64,000 nucleotides of DNA from CAWABB01 sp963780165 (lineage in GTDB: Bacteria > Bacteroidota > Ignavibacteria > UBA10030 > UBA6906). Location: NCBI GenBank assembly GCA_963780165.1, contig CAWABB010000001.1:682001-746000 (forward strand), read 5' to 3'. Made by a program: the position numbers and the translations under genes. The notes beneath the pieces are model-generated. The model did not search any database and was not told the DNA's origin. It saw nothing but the letters and a program-made list of their open reading frames with translations. This document shows positions 16,965 through 25,475 of the stretch, piece after piece (within the stretch, counting starts at the first letter, position 1; each line of letters begins with the position of its first letter).

Positions 16965-17903
16965 CTACTCACTTTTCCGATTATTTTCAAGGAACCTCTC
17001 GCGCGGATCCGGGCAGACCGCATAGCTGTCCCGAAACAGGATGAACAGCTTCCCCGGTGCGAGCGCGATGTCTCTGGGAGGCGAAACGGCGCCGGCGAGG
17101 ATCGACGACATCCCGATCCGGCCGGCAAGGTTCCCCGTGCGGTCGATGTAATGAAAGACGGTATCGTCGAAGACGAGCGTGCCCCGATCGTCTGACGTGA
17201 TCGCTGAGGGCCGCGTGAAAAGCGACACGGGCAATTCCCGTAGAAAGTTCCCGAAGCTGTCGAACAGGACGATCCTTCCCGCGTCAAGGACGTACACAAT
17301 GTCGTCCGGCCCGACCTCGACCGCCGTCGGGGCCGCCAGCTTTCCTTTGCCGCCCCCGAACGTGCCGAACGACCGTTCCACATTCTTGAACCCGGTGACC
17401 TTCAGAGCACGGACATTCTCGCCGTCGCTCAGGAAGAGGTCACCCTGTCTCGACAGCGCGACACCCCGGGGATAGCCGAAGCGACGTTCAGGGTAGGGGT
17501 CGTCGCGGGTAGAAAGCTCAGCGACAAACGCAAGCGAGCGGTCGAACCGCTGTATGCGATGGTTGTTCTCGTCCGCGACCATAATATCGACGCCGTTGCG
17601 CGCCCAGAGGTCCGCGGGGGCGTCGAACTGTCCGCCCTGCCATCCGGGTCCGCCGATCGTCGTCGGGGCTGATCCGTCGGGAAGGATGCGTGTGAGGGTA
17701 CATCTGCCGGTGCTGAGGAGGAAGATCGAACCGTCGATCGAGACATCGATCCGGTCATAGGAGGCGTTGAGCGGTATCGTGCGTTGGGCGAGCGCACCTG
17801 GCCCCCAGAGAAGCATCCCGAGCGTCGCCAGCGCGCAGACGGCGTCCGGCGAAAACAGAAGGGGCTGGTGCCGTATGCGGCACCAGCCCCTGATGGACAC
17901 CAC
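16965..17903 (-). CDS. Exported NHL-repeat beta-propeller protein
   Basis: Residues after the signal sequence form repeating blades of the NHL/6-bladed propeller type (GGQFDAPADLWARNGVDIMVAD, RFGYPRGVALSRQGDLFLSD, AAPTAVEVGPDDIVYVLDAG). I place the start at GTG 17903: it follows AAGGTG by 8 bases and 11 bases after the PorV-like stop, and it gives a complete signal peptide (basic start, hydrophobic run, GPGALAQ). An internal ATG at 17816 would leave only half a signal. With this start the hairpin at 17861-17890 lies within the coding region. The role is probably an extracytoplasmic binding or scaffold protein. C-terminal similarity to a sorting domain is absent. Confidence 0.65.
   Translation of the reverse strand: MVSIRGWCRIRHQPLLFSPDAVCALATLGMLLWGPGALAQRTIPLNASYDRIDVSIDGSIFLLSTGRCTLTRILPDGSAPTTIGGPGWQGGQFDAPADLWARNGVDIMVADENNHRIQRFDRSLAFVAELSTRDDPYPERRFGYPRGVALSRQGDLFLSDGENVRALKVTGFKNVERSFGTFGGGKGKLAAPTAVEVGPDDIVYVLDAGRIVLFDSFGNFLRELPVSLFTRPSAITSDDRGTLVFDDTVFHYIDRTGNLAGRIGMSSILAGAVSPPRDIALAPGKLFILFRDSYAVCPDPRERFLENNRKSE
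17852..17890 (-). terminator. Strong hairpin between the PorV-like gene and the NHL gene
   Basis: A 13-bp perfect stem GGGGCTGGTGCCG/CGGCACCAGCCCC with a 4-base loop, followed on the minus strand by TTCTGTTTTC. It looks like an intrinsic terminator, 24 bases after the PorV-like stop. It overlaps the proposed start region of the NHL gene, so it could act as an attenuator. Confidence 0.7.
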
Positions 17904-17913
17904 GACTCGCACC

Positions 17914-18960
17914 TTAGAACCGGATGAGGAGCGAGAAAGTGTTCGTACCCTGGAAGACGTCGGTGGACTGATACGCGTAGTCAACGACGATTCCGATGGT
18001 ACCCAGCGGCAACACCACGCCTGCGCCGAAGGATGGGCCCCAGACGTACTCGTTGCTGCTGCCGTCCGTTCCCTGGAACCCGCCGCGCACGAAGAACTGC
18101 TCATTGTACGCGAACTCGCCGCCGATGCGGTATCTGTCGTTACCGAAGTTGATGTTCTCGAACTCGCCCATCAACGTCGCGCGTGCCGATTCATCGAACC
18201 GGTAGTCATACCCGACGCCGAGGGCGAACGAGGAGGGCAGCTCGAACGACTGAGCCACATGGGCCAGCGGGTCTGCCGCGGCGCCCGGTGCCGAACCCGG
18301 AGGAACAACCGTCTCCTCCAGCTCAGCTCCGGTGTATGTCATGTTCGGGCCGATGTTCTTCAGCACCACCCCGAAATGAAGCCCGGACCATGCATCGTTT
18401 CCGCCGAGGTAGTAGATGACGCCGCCGTCCAGCGCGAAGCCGCTCGCGTTGGTGCGGAGGATGGACTCCGAGATAAACTTGCCGGTGAACCCTATGTAAA
18501 TGCGGTCCGTCAGCATCTTGGAGTACGTCACGCCGAGCGTGAAATAGGTCGGCGAGAAGGTGCGACCGGTCCCTTCAGGCAGATCTTCCGTCGTCTCCGC
18601 AATGTCGCCAAAGTTGACAGTGCGGAACGACAGTCCGAGCGTCCCGAAGTCGCCGATGTTCCACCCTATCGCGGCATAGTCCAGCTTGATGTCGGCAAAG
18701 TAGTTCATATGGGAAAACATCGCCTCGATGGACCGGTCGCCCCAGCCGCGCGACAGGCCGGCCGGGTTCCAGTGAATGGCTTCGACGCCAACCATCGACG
18801 CGCTGGCCGTACCGGCCAGCGCCGTACCACGGCCGCCAACCGGGAGTAGAATCTCAAGCGCGCCTGCTGTCCCTCGTTTCGAGGGGTTACCCGCGTGCAC
18901 GAACGCCGGCAGCAGCAGGAGGCCAAGGCAGAAGACTGCCAGTAATTTCGCACTCTTCAT
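17914..18960 (-). CDS. PorV/PorQ-family outer-membrane beta-barrel protein
   Basis: 348 aa with a signal peptide (residues 1-23, ending FVHAG). The family signature GGRGTALAGTASASMVGVEAIHWNPAGLS follows, then amphipathic strands ending in FSLLIRF, an outer-membrane barrel C-terminus. In Bacteroidota PorV serves type IX secretion as a shuttle for substrates with the C-terminal sorting domain. Placement beside two proteins with such tails fits that role. Which PorV/PorQ paralogue it is cannot be told. Confidence 0.82.
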   Translation of the reverse strand: MKSAKLLAVFCLGLLLLPAFVHAGNPSKRGTAGALEILLPVGGRGTALAGTASASMVGVEAIHWNPAGLSRGWGDRSIEAMFSHMNYFADIKLDYAAIGWNIGDFGTLGLSFRTVNFGDIAETTEDLPEGTGRTFSPTYFTLGVTYSKMLTDRIYIGFTGKFISESILRTNASGFALDGGVIYYLGGNDAWSGLHFGVVLKNIGPNMTYTGAELEETVVPPGSAPGAAADPLAHVAQSFELPSSFALGVGYDYRFDESARATLMGEFENINFGNDRYRIGGEFAYNEQFFVRGGFQGTDGSSNEYVWGPSFGAGVVLPLGTIGIVVDYAYQSTDVFQGTNTFSLLIRF

Positions 18961-18996
18961 TGTTCGAATCTCCTTTTCATTCGCTGTGTGCCGGAC

Positions 18997-21900
18997 TCAA
19001 ATGCGCGTCGGACGTTCCTCAGCCATGATCACTGCCAGCTTGAGGATGCGGTTACCGGCGTCGGGAATCTCTATCACAGCGATATAGATCCCGCTGGCGA
19101 CGGGCAGGCCGTTTGCGTTCCGGAGGTCCCACTGCTGGAGCGTTCCGGCCCCGTCCTTTTGGATCGAGCGTACGAGCTCTCCCGTCAGCGTGAAGATCCT
19201 AATCGTCGCCGTGCGCGGAAGATTCGTGAACGTCACGAACTTGTTGAAGGTTCCCGACTCCCTCAGGTTGTTCGCAAAATACGGGTTCGGGAACACGTTG
19301 ATGTTTGCCATCTGGTCCTTCGCGAGGGCGGCGTCTCCCGACGTCGCGACGGGCCCGCCGACGTAGCTATACGCACGGCCGGCTTCGAGGACGTAGTTGG
19401 GCGTGATCGCGATGACATCTCCCTCCGTGAAGAACCTGGTTTCCGTCACCTTCCCTGCGTGCATGATGTACATGATGTCGAGGCTGTCCATCTGGGCCTG
19501 GAGGTCGCGGTTATAGCGGGGGTCTTCCGTCGTGGAGTACGTCGACTCGAAGATGTAGAGCGCCTCGTCGCCCGCGTTTGCGTTGGAGGTGGGCTCCCAC
19601 TTCCCGTCGATCTTCCCCTTGCCGACAAACGTGCCGTCGGCCAGCTTCAGGGTGTCGTTGTTCTCCAGGAATCCGACGTTCACCTGACGCGGTTCGGGGC
19701 TGCCATCAAGCGAATCGACTTCCCACGCCGTGAAGGGCACTGTCATCGTCGCGTAGTCGCGCTGGTACACGAATCCGTTCCCGCGGACGAGGATGTACGG
19801 TATGAATGAGCTGTCCCTCGCCGGAGTGGGCACGGGCGACTGCTTGACGTTTCTCAGCCAGCGATAGGCCTGCTGCTGCTTCGCCGGATCGCTGCTGAAC
19901 CGCAGTTCGATCTTCCGTGTCTTGTTCTGAGCGACCTTCGTCCCTGCGCCTTTCGTCGGGGTCAGGTCGCCGTACACGGCACCCTTCGCCGGATACGTGA
20001 CGGTCCTGGCGCCCGCGTCGAAAGCCGTCGTGCCGCGTCCGACCGTCCACATGTTGGAGGACGGGGTGTACTGGTATCCGGCCGGAGCCGGCTGGGTATC
20101 ACGGCGAACGCCGGCCACCGGGCGCGAGACGCGCACCTGGACCCCGTCGACGATCGGAGAGCTGCCGCTGCCCGTGAAGTCCGTGGAGTTCGCGATGGCC
20201 GTGTCGACGACACCGCCCTTGCTGCGCACCACGCTCCACGACGTCACGGTCGTGTCCACGCCGTTCAGCACAACGCTGTACGACGCGCCGTTCAACGCTG
20301 CCGGATTCAAGATCTCCGGAACAACCACATCATCCAGCGAGCGGCTGTGGGCCAGAACCTGGCCGGAGGCCGTCGGGACGTCGCTTCCGATAGCCGCGCC
20401 CTGCGGGGTCGCGACGATGGCGTCCTTGGCCGCTTCGAGTGACACAGGAACGCCAAGGATGATGGCGTTCGGATCCGGATTGTACGAGTAGGTGGTCAGC
20501 GCGTAGTAATACGGCTTCCCGTTCACCAGGGGCGTGCTGAGGATGGCATCCTGTGTGAGCGTAATGCTGCGCTTGATCCCACTGTCGGTTCCGAACTGGA
20601 CGGGCTGGAGGTACGTCTTGCTCGCATCCTGGTTCATCACCATGTCCTCGATCATCGTCACGCCGTTGACGACGTCGTACGTGGCGATCTTTTTCCAGGG
20701 GCCGCTGGTGGATTCGCCCTGGTAGAAGTTGTACCCCTCGAACTTGTTGCCGCGGAAGTCGTACGCCTCCGTGATCTCGGACTTCTCCTGCCACTCGAAG
20801 ATCAACTGGTTCGGCAGCTCGGTGACGGAGACATCCGGGAGCGGGGGAGCGCCTGGGACGTTGAAGTTGTCGTTGAACGCGTTCTGCGCAATGACATCAC
20901 CACCCTTCAGGAGGACGACGCTGTTCAGCCTGTCCGCGCCCTGCGCGAGGATGATGGAGCCCACGATCTCCTGGGTGTCGCCCGCCGCCAGCGTGAACGG
21001 CCCGGTCCCCAGCATAATCCTGACGTCCTGCGGAGCGAACGTGCCGAGCGGGAAATTGCTCGGAAGGTCCCCTGTCCCCGCCACGGGGTCGCCGGAGAAC
21101 CAGTACCTCACCGTGTCACCGTTGGACTTTATGAGGTATTGGTGGATGGTTCCCGCCTTCCCCCTCAGGTAGTCGTATGCCTGGAGGGCGTAGTCAGGGG
21201 ATCCGTCATCAGGGTCGACAATCTGTGGGAACGAGCCGTTGGTGTACACGATGTACGACGTGGCAGGCAGGTTCCTGAAGCCATGGCGCCACTTCTCCGA
21301 AAAGAGCGCGGAGTCCGTTGGCAGGCCTGGCACGATCGGCCCCTGGAAGAAATCGAAGCCGACAGCCGGCGGCTTGCTCCCGTAGGTGGTGGTGCCACCC
21401 TCGTCGTCGTTGTCGCCGTTGTAGACATAGCCCAGGCTGAGCAACGTATCGCACCCCGGCAGGTCATCGTTCGCCTGGCCGAGGTCGACGTCGCTCCACA
21501 TGCCGATATAGACGTTGTTGTAGTCGGCATCGCTCTTGTTGATGATCCGCCATTTCATGAACATGATGTTACCCAGCGCGCCGGGCTGGTTGAACACGAA
21601 GTAGAGGGTCTGGATTTCCACCCCCATCGGCCTCGTCGCCCCGAGGGACGTGTGAAGGGCGTTGTTGACATCATTGAACACGGTCCAGATCATCTGATCG
21701 CCGCGGAAGTCCGGCTGATCGGTACCGGGTGTCCAGCTTCCGCTGGAGTCGACATCCACATAGGGGGCGCCGAGATCTCCGGGCCAGTCGCTCCACGTGT
21801 CAATCTGGCGGCTTGCGTCGCCATCAGGTTTGTTCTTTGCGACCTTGTACAGCCGATACCGTGCATCTCCTGCGCGCGCGATGGGTGCGGCATCGTCATT

Positions 21901-22263
21901 GGTGGTCGTGTTGAATGTCTCCAGCAGCGGCCCCGGCTGGTATTCGGAGCTGTAGTCCATCTGCGCGGTTCTCAGCGCACCTCCAGGACCCTGCCCGACC
22001 ATCCAGATGCCCGCCGTAAAGATGGCGGTCTTGCCCGTGCCTTTCGGCCATTCCAGGCCCGACTGGCCCGTCTTCCGTTCGTCCGCGTACGGACCGTCGG
22101 TGGAGACGGTGCAGTTGATGGAATTCCCATCGAGCTGCTTGTATTCGAAGACTGTCGGCTTCTGGACTCTCGCTCCCTTCTTCGTCGGGACATCCGCACT
22201 CAACGCCCCGAAGACCGAAGCGAGGAGGAGAATCAGCGCCGATATTCTGAAAAGCGATTTCAT
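18997..22263 (-). CDS. Large exported protein with T9SS-type C-terminal sorting tail
   Basis: 1088 aa from ATG 22263 (signal peptide MKSLFRISALILLLASVFGA; GGTGAGGAGT upstream). The middle is not a family I can name: beta-rich, with repeated W-DVD/DSSGSWTPGTDQPD calcium-like segments and fibronectin-like stretches (GYNFYQGESTSGPWKKIATYD). The last 100 residues hold NINVFPNPYF, RIFTLTGELVRSI and NANGLPVASGIYIAVIE, a T9SS type A sorting fold. It is 47 bases downstream of the TonB-like receptor and precedes the PorV-like gene, a gene trio I recall as common in Ignavibacteria-like genomes. Confidence 0.78.
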   Translation of the reverse strand: MKSLFRISALILLLASVFGALSADVPTKKGARVQKPTVFEYKQLDGNSINCTVSTDGPYADERKTGQSGLEWPKGTGKTAIFTAGIWMVGQGPGGALRTAQMDYSSEYQPGPLLETFNTTTNDDAAPIARAGDARYRLYKVAKNKPDGDASRQIDTWSDWPGDLGAPYVDVDSSGSWTPGTDQPDFRGDQMIWTVFNDVNNALHTSLGATRPMGVEIQTLYFVFNQPGALGNIMFMKWRIINKSDADYNNVYIGMWSDVDLGQANDDLPGCDTLLSLGYVYNGDNDDEGGTTTYGSKPPAVGFDFFQGPIVPGLPTDSALFSEKWRHGFRNLPATSYIVYTNGSFPQIVDPDDGSPDYALQAYDYLRGKAGTIHQYLIKSNGDTVRYWFSGDPVAGTGDLPSNFPLGTFAPQDVRIMLGTGPFTLAAGDTQEIVGSIILAQGADRLNSVVLLKGGDVIAQNAFNDNFNVPGAPPLPDVSVTELPNQLIFEWQEKSEITEAYDFRGNKFEGYNFYQGESTSGPWKKIATYDVVNGVTMIEDMVMNQDASKTYLQPVQFGTDSGIKRSITLTQDAILSTPLVNGKPYYYALTTYSYNPDPNAIILGVPVSLEAAKDAIVATPQGAAIGSDVPTASGQVLAHSRSLDDVVVPEILNPAALNGASYSVVLNGVDTTVTSWSVVRSKGGVVDTAIANSTDFTGSGSSPIVDGVQVRVSRPVAGVRRDTQPAPAGYQYTPSSNMWTVGRGTTAFDAGARTVTYPAKGAVYGDLTPTKGAGTKVAQNKTRKIELRFSSDPAKQQQAYRWLRNVKQSPVPTPARDSSFIPYILVRGNGFVYQRDYATMTVPFTAWEVDSLDGSPEPRQVNVGFLENNDTLKLADGTFVGKGKIDGKWEPTSNANAGDEALYIFESTYSTTEDPRYNRDLQAQMDSLDIMYIMHAGKVTETRFFTEGDVIAITPNYVLEAGRAYSYVGGPVATSGDAALAKDQMANINVFPNPYFANNLRESGTFNKFVTFTNLPRTATIRIFTLTGELVRSIQKDGAGTLQQWDLRNANGLPVASGIYIAVIEIPDAGNRILKLAVIMAEERPTRI

Positions 22264-22310
22264 GGGTGACTCCTCACCTTTGGATGCTTTCACGGATCAT
22301 CAGACGATGA

Positions 22311-25300
22311 TCAGAAATTGAGCCGGAGGCCGAGACGAACCTGACGCGGCGGCCCGTAGAATCCCAGATTGTCCTCGAGATACTTGTACAGATCGGTCGC
22401 CTGGGTTCCGTTGTTTGCGGCCCACGTCTGACCTGTAGGCGTCGACAGGTAGCCGTCGTTGTCAGCCTGTCCGGTCCCCTGGTACACGGCGTTCGTGACG
22501 TTCTTCGTGTTGAGAAGATTCGTGAACCAGAGATAGACGTTCGCGTCCAGGTTCTCGAAGAGCGTGAACGTCTTGTCGACCTTGAAGTCGATCTGGAATG
22601 TCCATGGTCCTGTCGACGAGTTCAGGTTCTCGAACGCGATCGGGGCGTTGACTGAGCTGAAGGGGAAGGCCCCGTCGATCTGGCTGTACGTCCACCGCAC
22701 GCCGCTGGTGAACGTGAAGAGCACGTTGAAGCCCAGCCGCTCGAGAATCGCACCGCCGTCGTCCTTGTCCCACCGATAGTCGACGTTGATGTTCCCGACG
22801 TGCGTCCGGTCAAACGCGGTGTACGAAGGGATCACCGGGAAATACGCCGATCCACCGTACGAGTTGTCCTGCCAGGCGATATCGAAGTGCGTGGCGGACG
22901 ACGAACCGGTCGCCGTCGAAGCCGAGAGTGTATAGTTGCCAAACAGAGCAATCCTCGCCGTCCGACGCAGCTGGAACGACAGCGTCAGGCCCTTGGAGGT
23001 CCCGTAGTCCCCGTTGACGTTCGCATACCAGTTTGACGTCTGCGATCCGGGCTGCGGGAAGATGATGCGGATGACGTGCAGGTCCTTGATGTCCCTGTAG
23101 TAGAAGCTGAGGTCGAAGGACGCGACATCTCCGATCTGCTGGCGGAAACCGACTTCGTATTCGGTCGTCCGTTCCGGCTTCAGGTTCGGCGTCGGATACT
23201 GGCGTGCGAAACCGCCGCGGAAGAAATAGCCCGCCGCGAGACGCGTGTCGTAGTAGTCGCTCAACCGCCCCTGCTGCAGGTATTTGCCGTAGGTTGCATG
23301 GAACACCGTGCGGTCCGACACCGGGAACGAAAACCCGAGGCGCGGGCTCAGCTGGTCTGAGACTTCCGCTTTCTGGAGCGAGCTGTCGGCCACCACGTAG
23401 GTCCCCTGCAGGTCTTCAAGCGCGATCCTGGTGAGGTCCTTGTACTCGTCCACGCCGGGATCGAAGATGTCGTATCGCAGACCGAAATTGATGACCAGGT
23501 CCGAGAACTCGAATTTATTCTGGAAGTATGCGCCGGCATTCACCGGGTGACGCGGGCCGTCCTTGCTCTGGTCGATGACCGCGCCCGTGTTGTCGGTAAA
23601 CATGCCGCCGTCATACTCGTTGCCATAGATATCATAGCCGTACATCGACACGCCGGCCTTTGTATATATCTGCCAGTCGGAATCTGTAGGATACTGCTGC
23701 CTCAGGAGGTACAGATCCCTGGCTCCATTGGCGTAGGTGCGGATGGTGTAGCGAGTGTACTCGCCGCCAATGATTGCCTCCCACGCCCGGCTGAACTGCT
23801 TGGTGAGGTCAATCCGGCCACCCCAGTTGCCGCGGTACGCTTTCGTGTAGTTCTGAGGCACAATGCCCGGCCAGCTGCCTCCGAACGAATAGACAGAGAA
23901 GTTTGCCGGATTCCGGCTCGGGCCCACCAGCACGCCGTTGTACGGATTATTCGGATTTCCGTACTCCTCCTGGTTGTTTCCCAGGAACTGGTCCCCGGTC
24001 TCGGTTTCAAAAGAGTAATAGTTTGCCTGGATCGTCGCAAACGTGGTTGGATTCACAATCCACGTCGCCTTCACATAGGCTGATGCGTCCCAGGTATCGG
24101 TCCGGGCGCCGCGAAGAGGAAGCGTGGTCAGCCTGCCATTTCCCTGGTCGTTCGCCGTTACCGCAACCCAGTTGATGCCGCGGCCGTAGGTGGCGATGGC
24201 GGTGTTCTTGTTGTAGGACCCGCCCACCTTGAGGTTGACGTCTCCCAGATCGGCGTACAGGTTACCTTGGAAACCCCACGAGTCGCGGGAAGCGCCGCCG
24301 AGATTGCGTCCGCCCCCGTAGTTCGTGCTGTTCAGCAGGTTTGCCAGATAGCCGCGGTTCCCCGTCGACCCCGGCGCTCCGGTGGAGACGCCGCCGTCCA
24401 CGGTGCGGTCATTCACAATGAAGTCCGCCCCGGTGATCGCGGTCGAGTCGATGTACGGAAACGATACGCCGTCCATGAAGCTCGCATCGCTCCGGTTGAA
24501 CACCCGCTGACCGGCGAGGAAGAACCGGTAGCTTTCGTTCCCCGGAATGATGGGTCCGCCCAGCGTGGCGGTATACTCGCTCTGGCCGTAGCTGTAGGCG
24601 CCGAGGATCTGCTGATCGTCGTCCAGACCGAAATTGTCGGTGATCATTTCGATCGACGCGTTGTACTTCGCCCCGCCGGTCTTCGTCGTCGTGTTGACGA
24701 TGCCGGACATCGCGCCGCCGTACTGCGCTGTCATCCCGCCAACCTGCGTCTGGATCTCTTCGATGGCGTTGTTGATGACGTTCAAGGTCATCGTACCGGT
24801 GACGGGGTTGTTGATCAGCACGCCGTCCAGGTAGTATGCCGTTTCTTCAGATCGTCCGCCGCGGACATAGTAGCTACCGCCCTGCGTGACGACGCCGGCG
24901 CTCAACGCGAAGACATTCTGCACGTTACGCACCGGAAGTTTCGCGATCTGATCGGCCGTCGCGACCGCAACGTAGTTGGTCGCGTTCTTGTTTACGAGGG
25001 GCGCCTGGGCGATGATTTCGATCGCCGGCCCCTGCACGGCCTCGCTCTCCAGCATGAAATCCGCCTCGGTCGTCAGACCGACCGTGACGCGGATGTTCCG
25101 CACCGTGAGCGGACGATACCCGACGTAGGTCGCCTTCAACGAGTAGGTCTGGGGCGGGACGTTCAGGATAATAAACTCGCCGTCGACTCCCACAACGGCA
25201 CCCATGGAAGTGGTCTCGATGATGACGTTGGCGCCAACCAGCGCCTCGCCCGTCTCTTTGTCGAGAACTTTTCCACGGATCTTGCCCGTTGTTTGCGCCA

Positions 25301-25367
25301 CTGCCACCCCTGCGACGGCGGCTGCCAGAAGGAATACACCCAACAGCCACACAATCCTGTGAGACAT
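22311..25367 (-). CDS. TonB-dependent-receptor-like outer-membrane protein with carboxypeptidase-regulatory N-terminal domain
   Basis: 1018 aa with four visible parts. Signal peptide 1-24. CarboxypepD_reg-like beta-sandwich about 27-110 (GKIRGKVLDKETGEALVGAN). Plug domain about 120-240 (LPVRNVQNVFALSAG, GGSYYVRGGRSEETAYYLDG, VLINNPVTGTM). Long barrel ending VRLGLRLNF with terminal Phe. No clear TonB box is seen. It may import a nutrient or act as a secretion-associated barrel. It starts the three-gene set with the sorting-tail protein and the PorV-like barrel. RBS GAGGAGG lies 5 bases before the ATG. Confidence 0.88.
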   Translation of the reverse strand: MSHRIVWLLGVFLLAAAVAGVAVAQTTGKIRGKVLDKETGEALVGANVIIETTSMGAVVGVDGEFIILNVPPQTYSLKATYVGYRPLTVRNIRVTVGLTTEADFMLESEAVQGPAIEIIAQAPLVNKNATNYVAVATADQIAKLPVRNVQNVFALSAGVVTQGGSYYVRGGRSEETAYYLDGVLINNPVTGTMTLNVINNAIEEIQTQVGGMTAQYGGAMSGIVNTTTKTGGAKYNASIEMITDNFGLDDDQQILGAYSYGQSEYTATLGGPIIPGNESYRFFLAGQRVFNRSDASFMDGVSFPYIDSTAITGADFIVNDRTVDGGVSTGAPGSTGNRGYLANLLNSTNYGGGRNLGGASRDSWGFQGNLYADLGDVNLKVGGSYNKNTAIATYGRGINWVAVTANDQGNGRLTTLPLRGARTDTWDASAYVKATWIVNPTTFATIQANYYSFETETGDQFLGNNQEEYGNPNNPYNGVLVGPSRNPANFSVYSFGGSWPGIVPQNYTKAYRGNWGGRIDLTKQFSRAWEAIIGGEYTRYTIRTYANGARDLYLLRQQYPTDSDWQIYTKAGVSMYGYDIYGNEYDGGMFTDNTGAVIDQSKDGPRHPVNAGAYFQNKFEFSDLVINFGLRYDIFDPGVDEYKDLTRIALEDLQGTYVVADSSLQKAEVSDQLSPRLGFSFPVSDRTVFHATYGKYLQQGRLSDYYDTRLAAGYFFRGGFARQYPTPNLKPERTTEYEVGFRQQIGDVASFDLSFYYRDIKDLHVIRIIFPQPGSQTSNWYANVNGDYGTSKGLTLSFQLRRTARIALFGNYTLSASTATGSSSATHFDIAWQDNSYGGSAYFPVIPSYTAFDRTHVGNINVDYRWDKDDGGAILERLGFNVLFTFTSGVRWTYSQIDGAFPFSSVNAPIAFENLNSSTGPWTFQIDFKVDKTFTLFENLDANVYLWFTNLLNTKNVTNAVYQGTGQADNDGYLSTPTGQTWAANNGTQATDLYKYLEDNLGFYGPPRQVRLGLRLNF

Positions 25368-25429
25368 AGTACCTCCTCAAGAAAGTCTGGGCACATGGAA
25401 CGCGCGCAACCTCCGCGCACCCCAAAGGC

Positions 25430-25462
25430 TTGACGGGGCCGTCTTTGCGACGGCCCCGTCAA
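25430..25462. terminator. Very stable hairpin after the Asp-box protein gene
   Basis: A perfect 14-bp stem TTGACGGGGCCGTC/GACGGCCCCGTCAA with a 5-base loop, lying 14 bases past the stop at 25476. A T-tract is lacking (AAGCCTTTG), so it may stabilise the mRNA end rather than terminate fully. Confidence 0.6.
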
Positions 25463-25475
25463 GGAGGGGGGAGAC

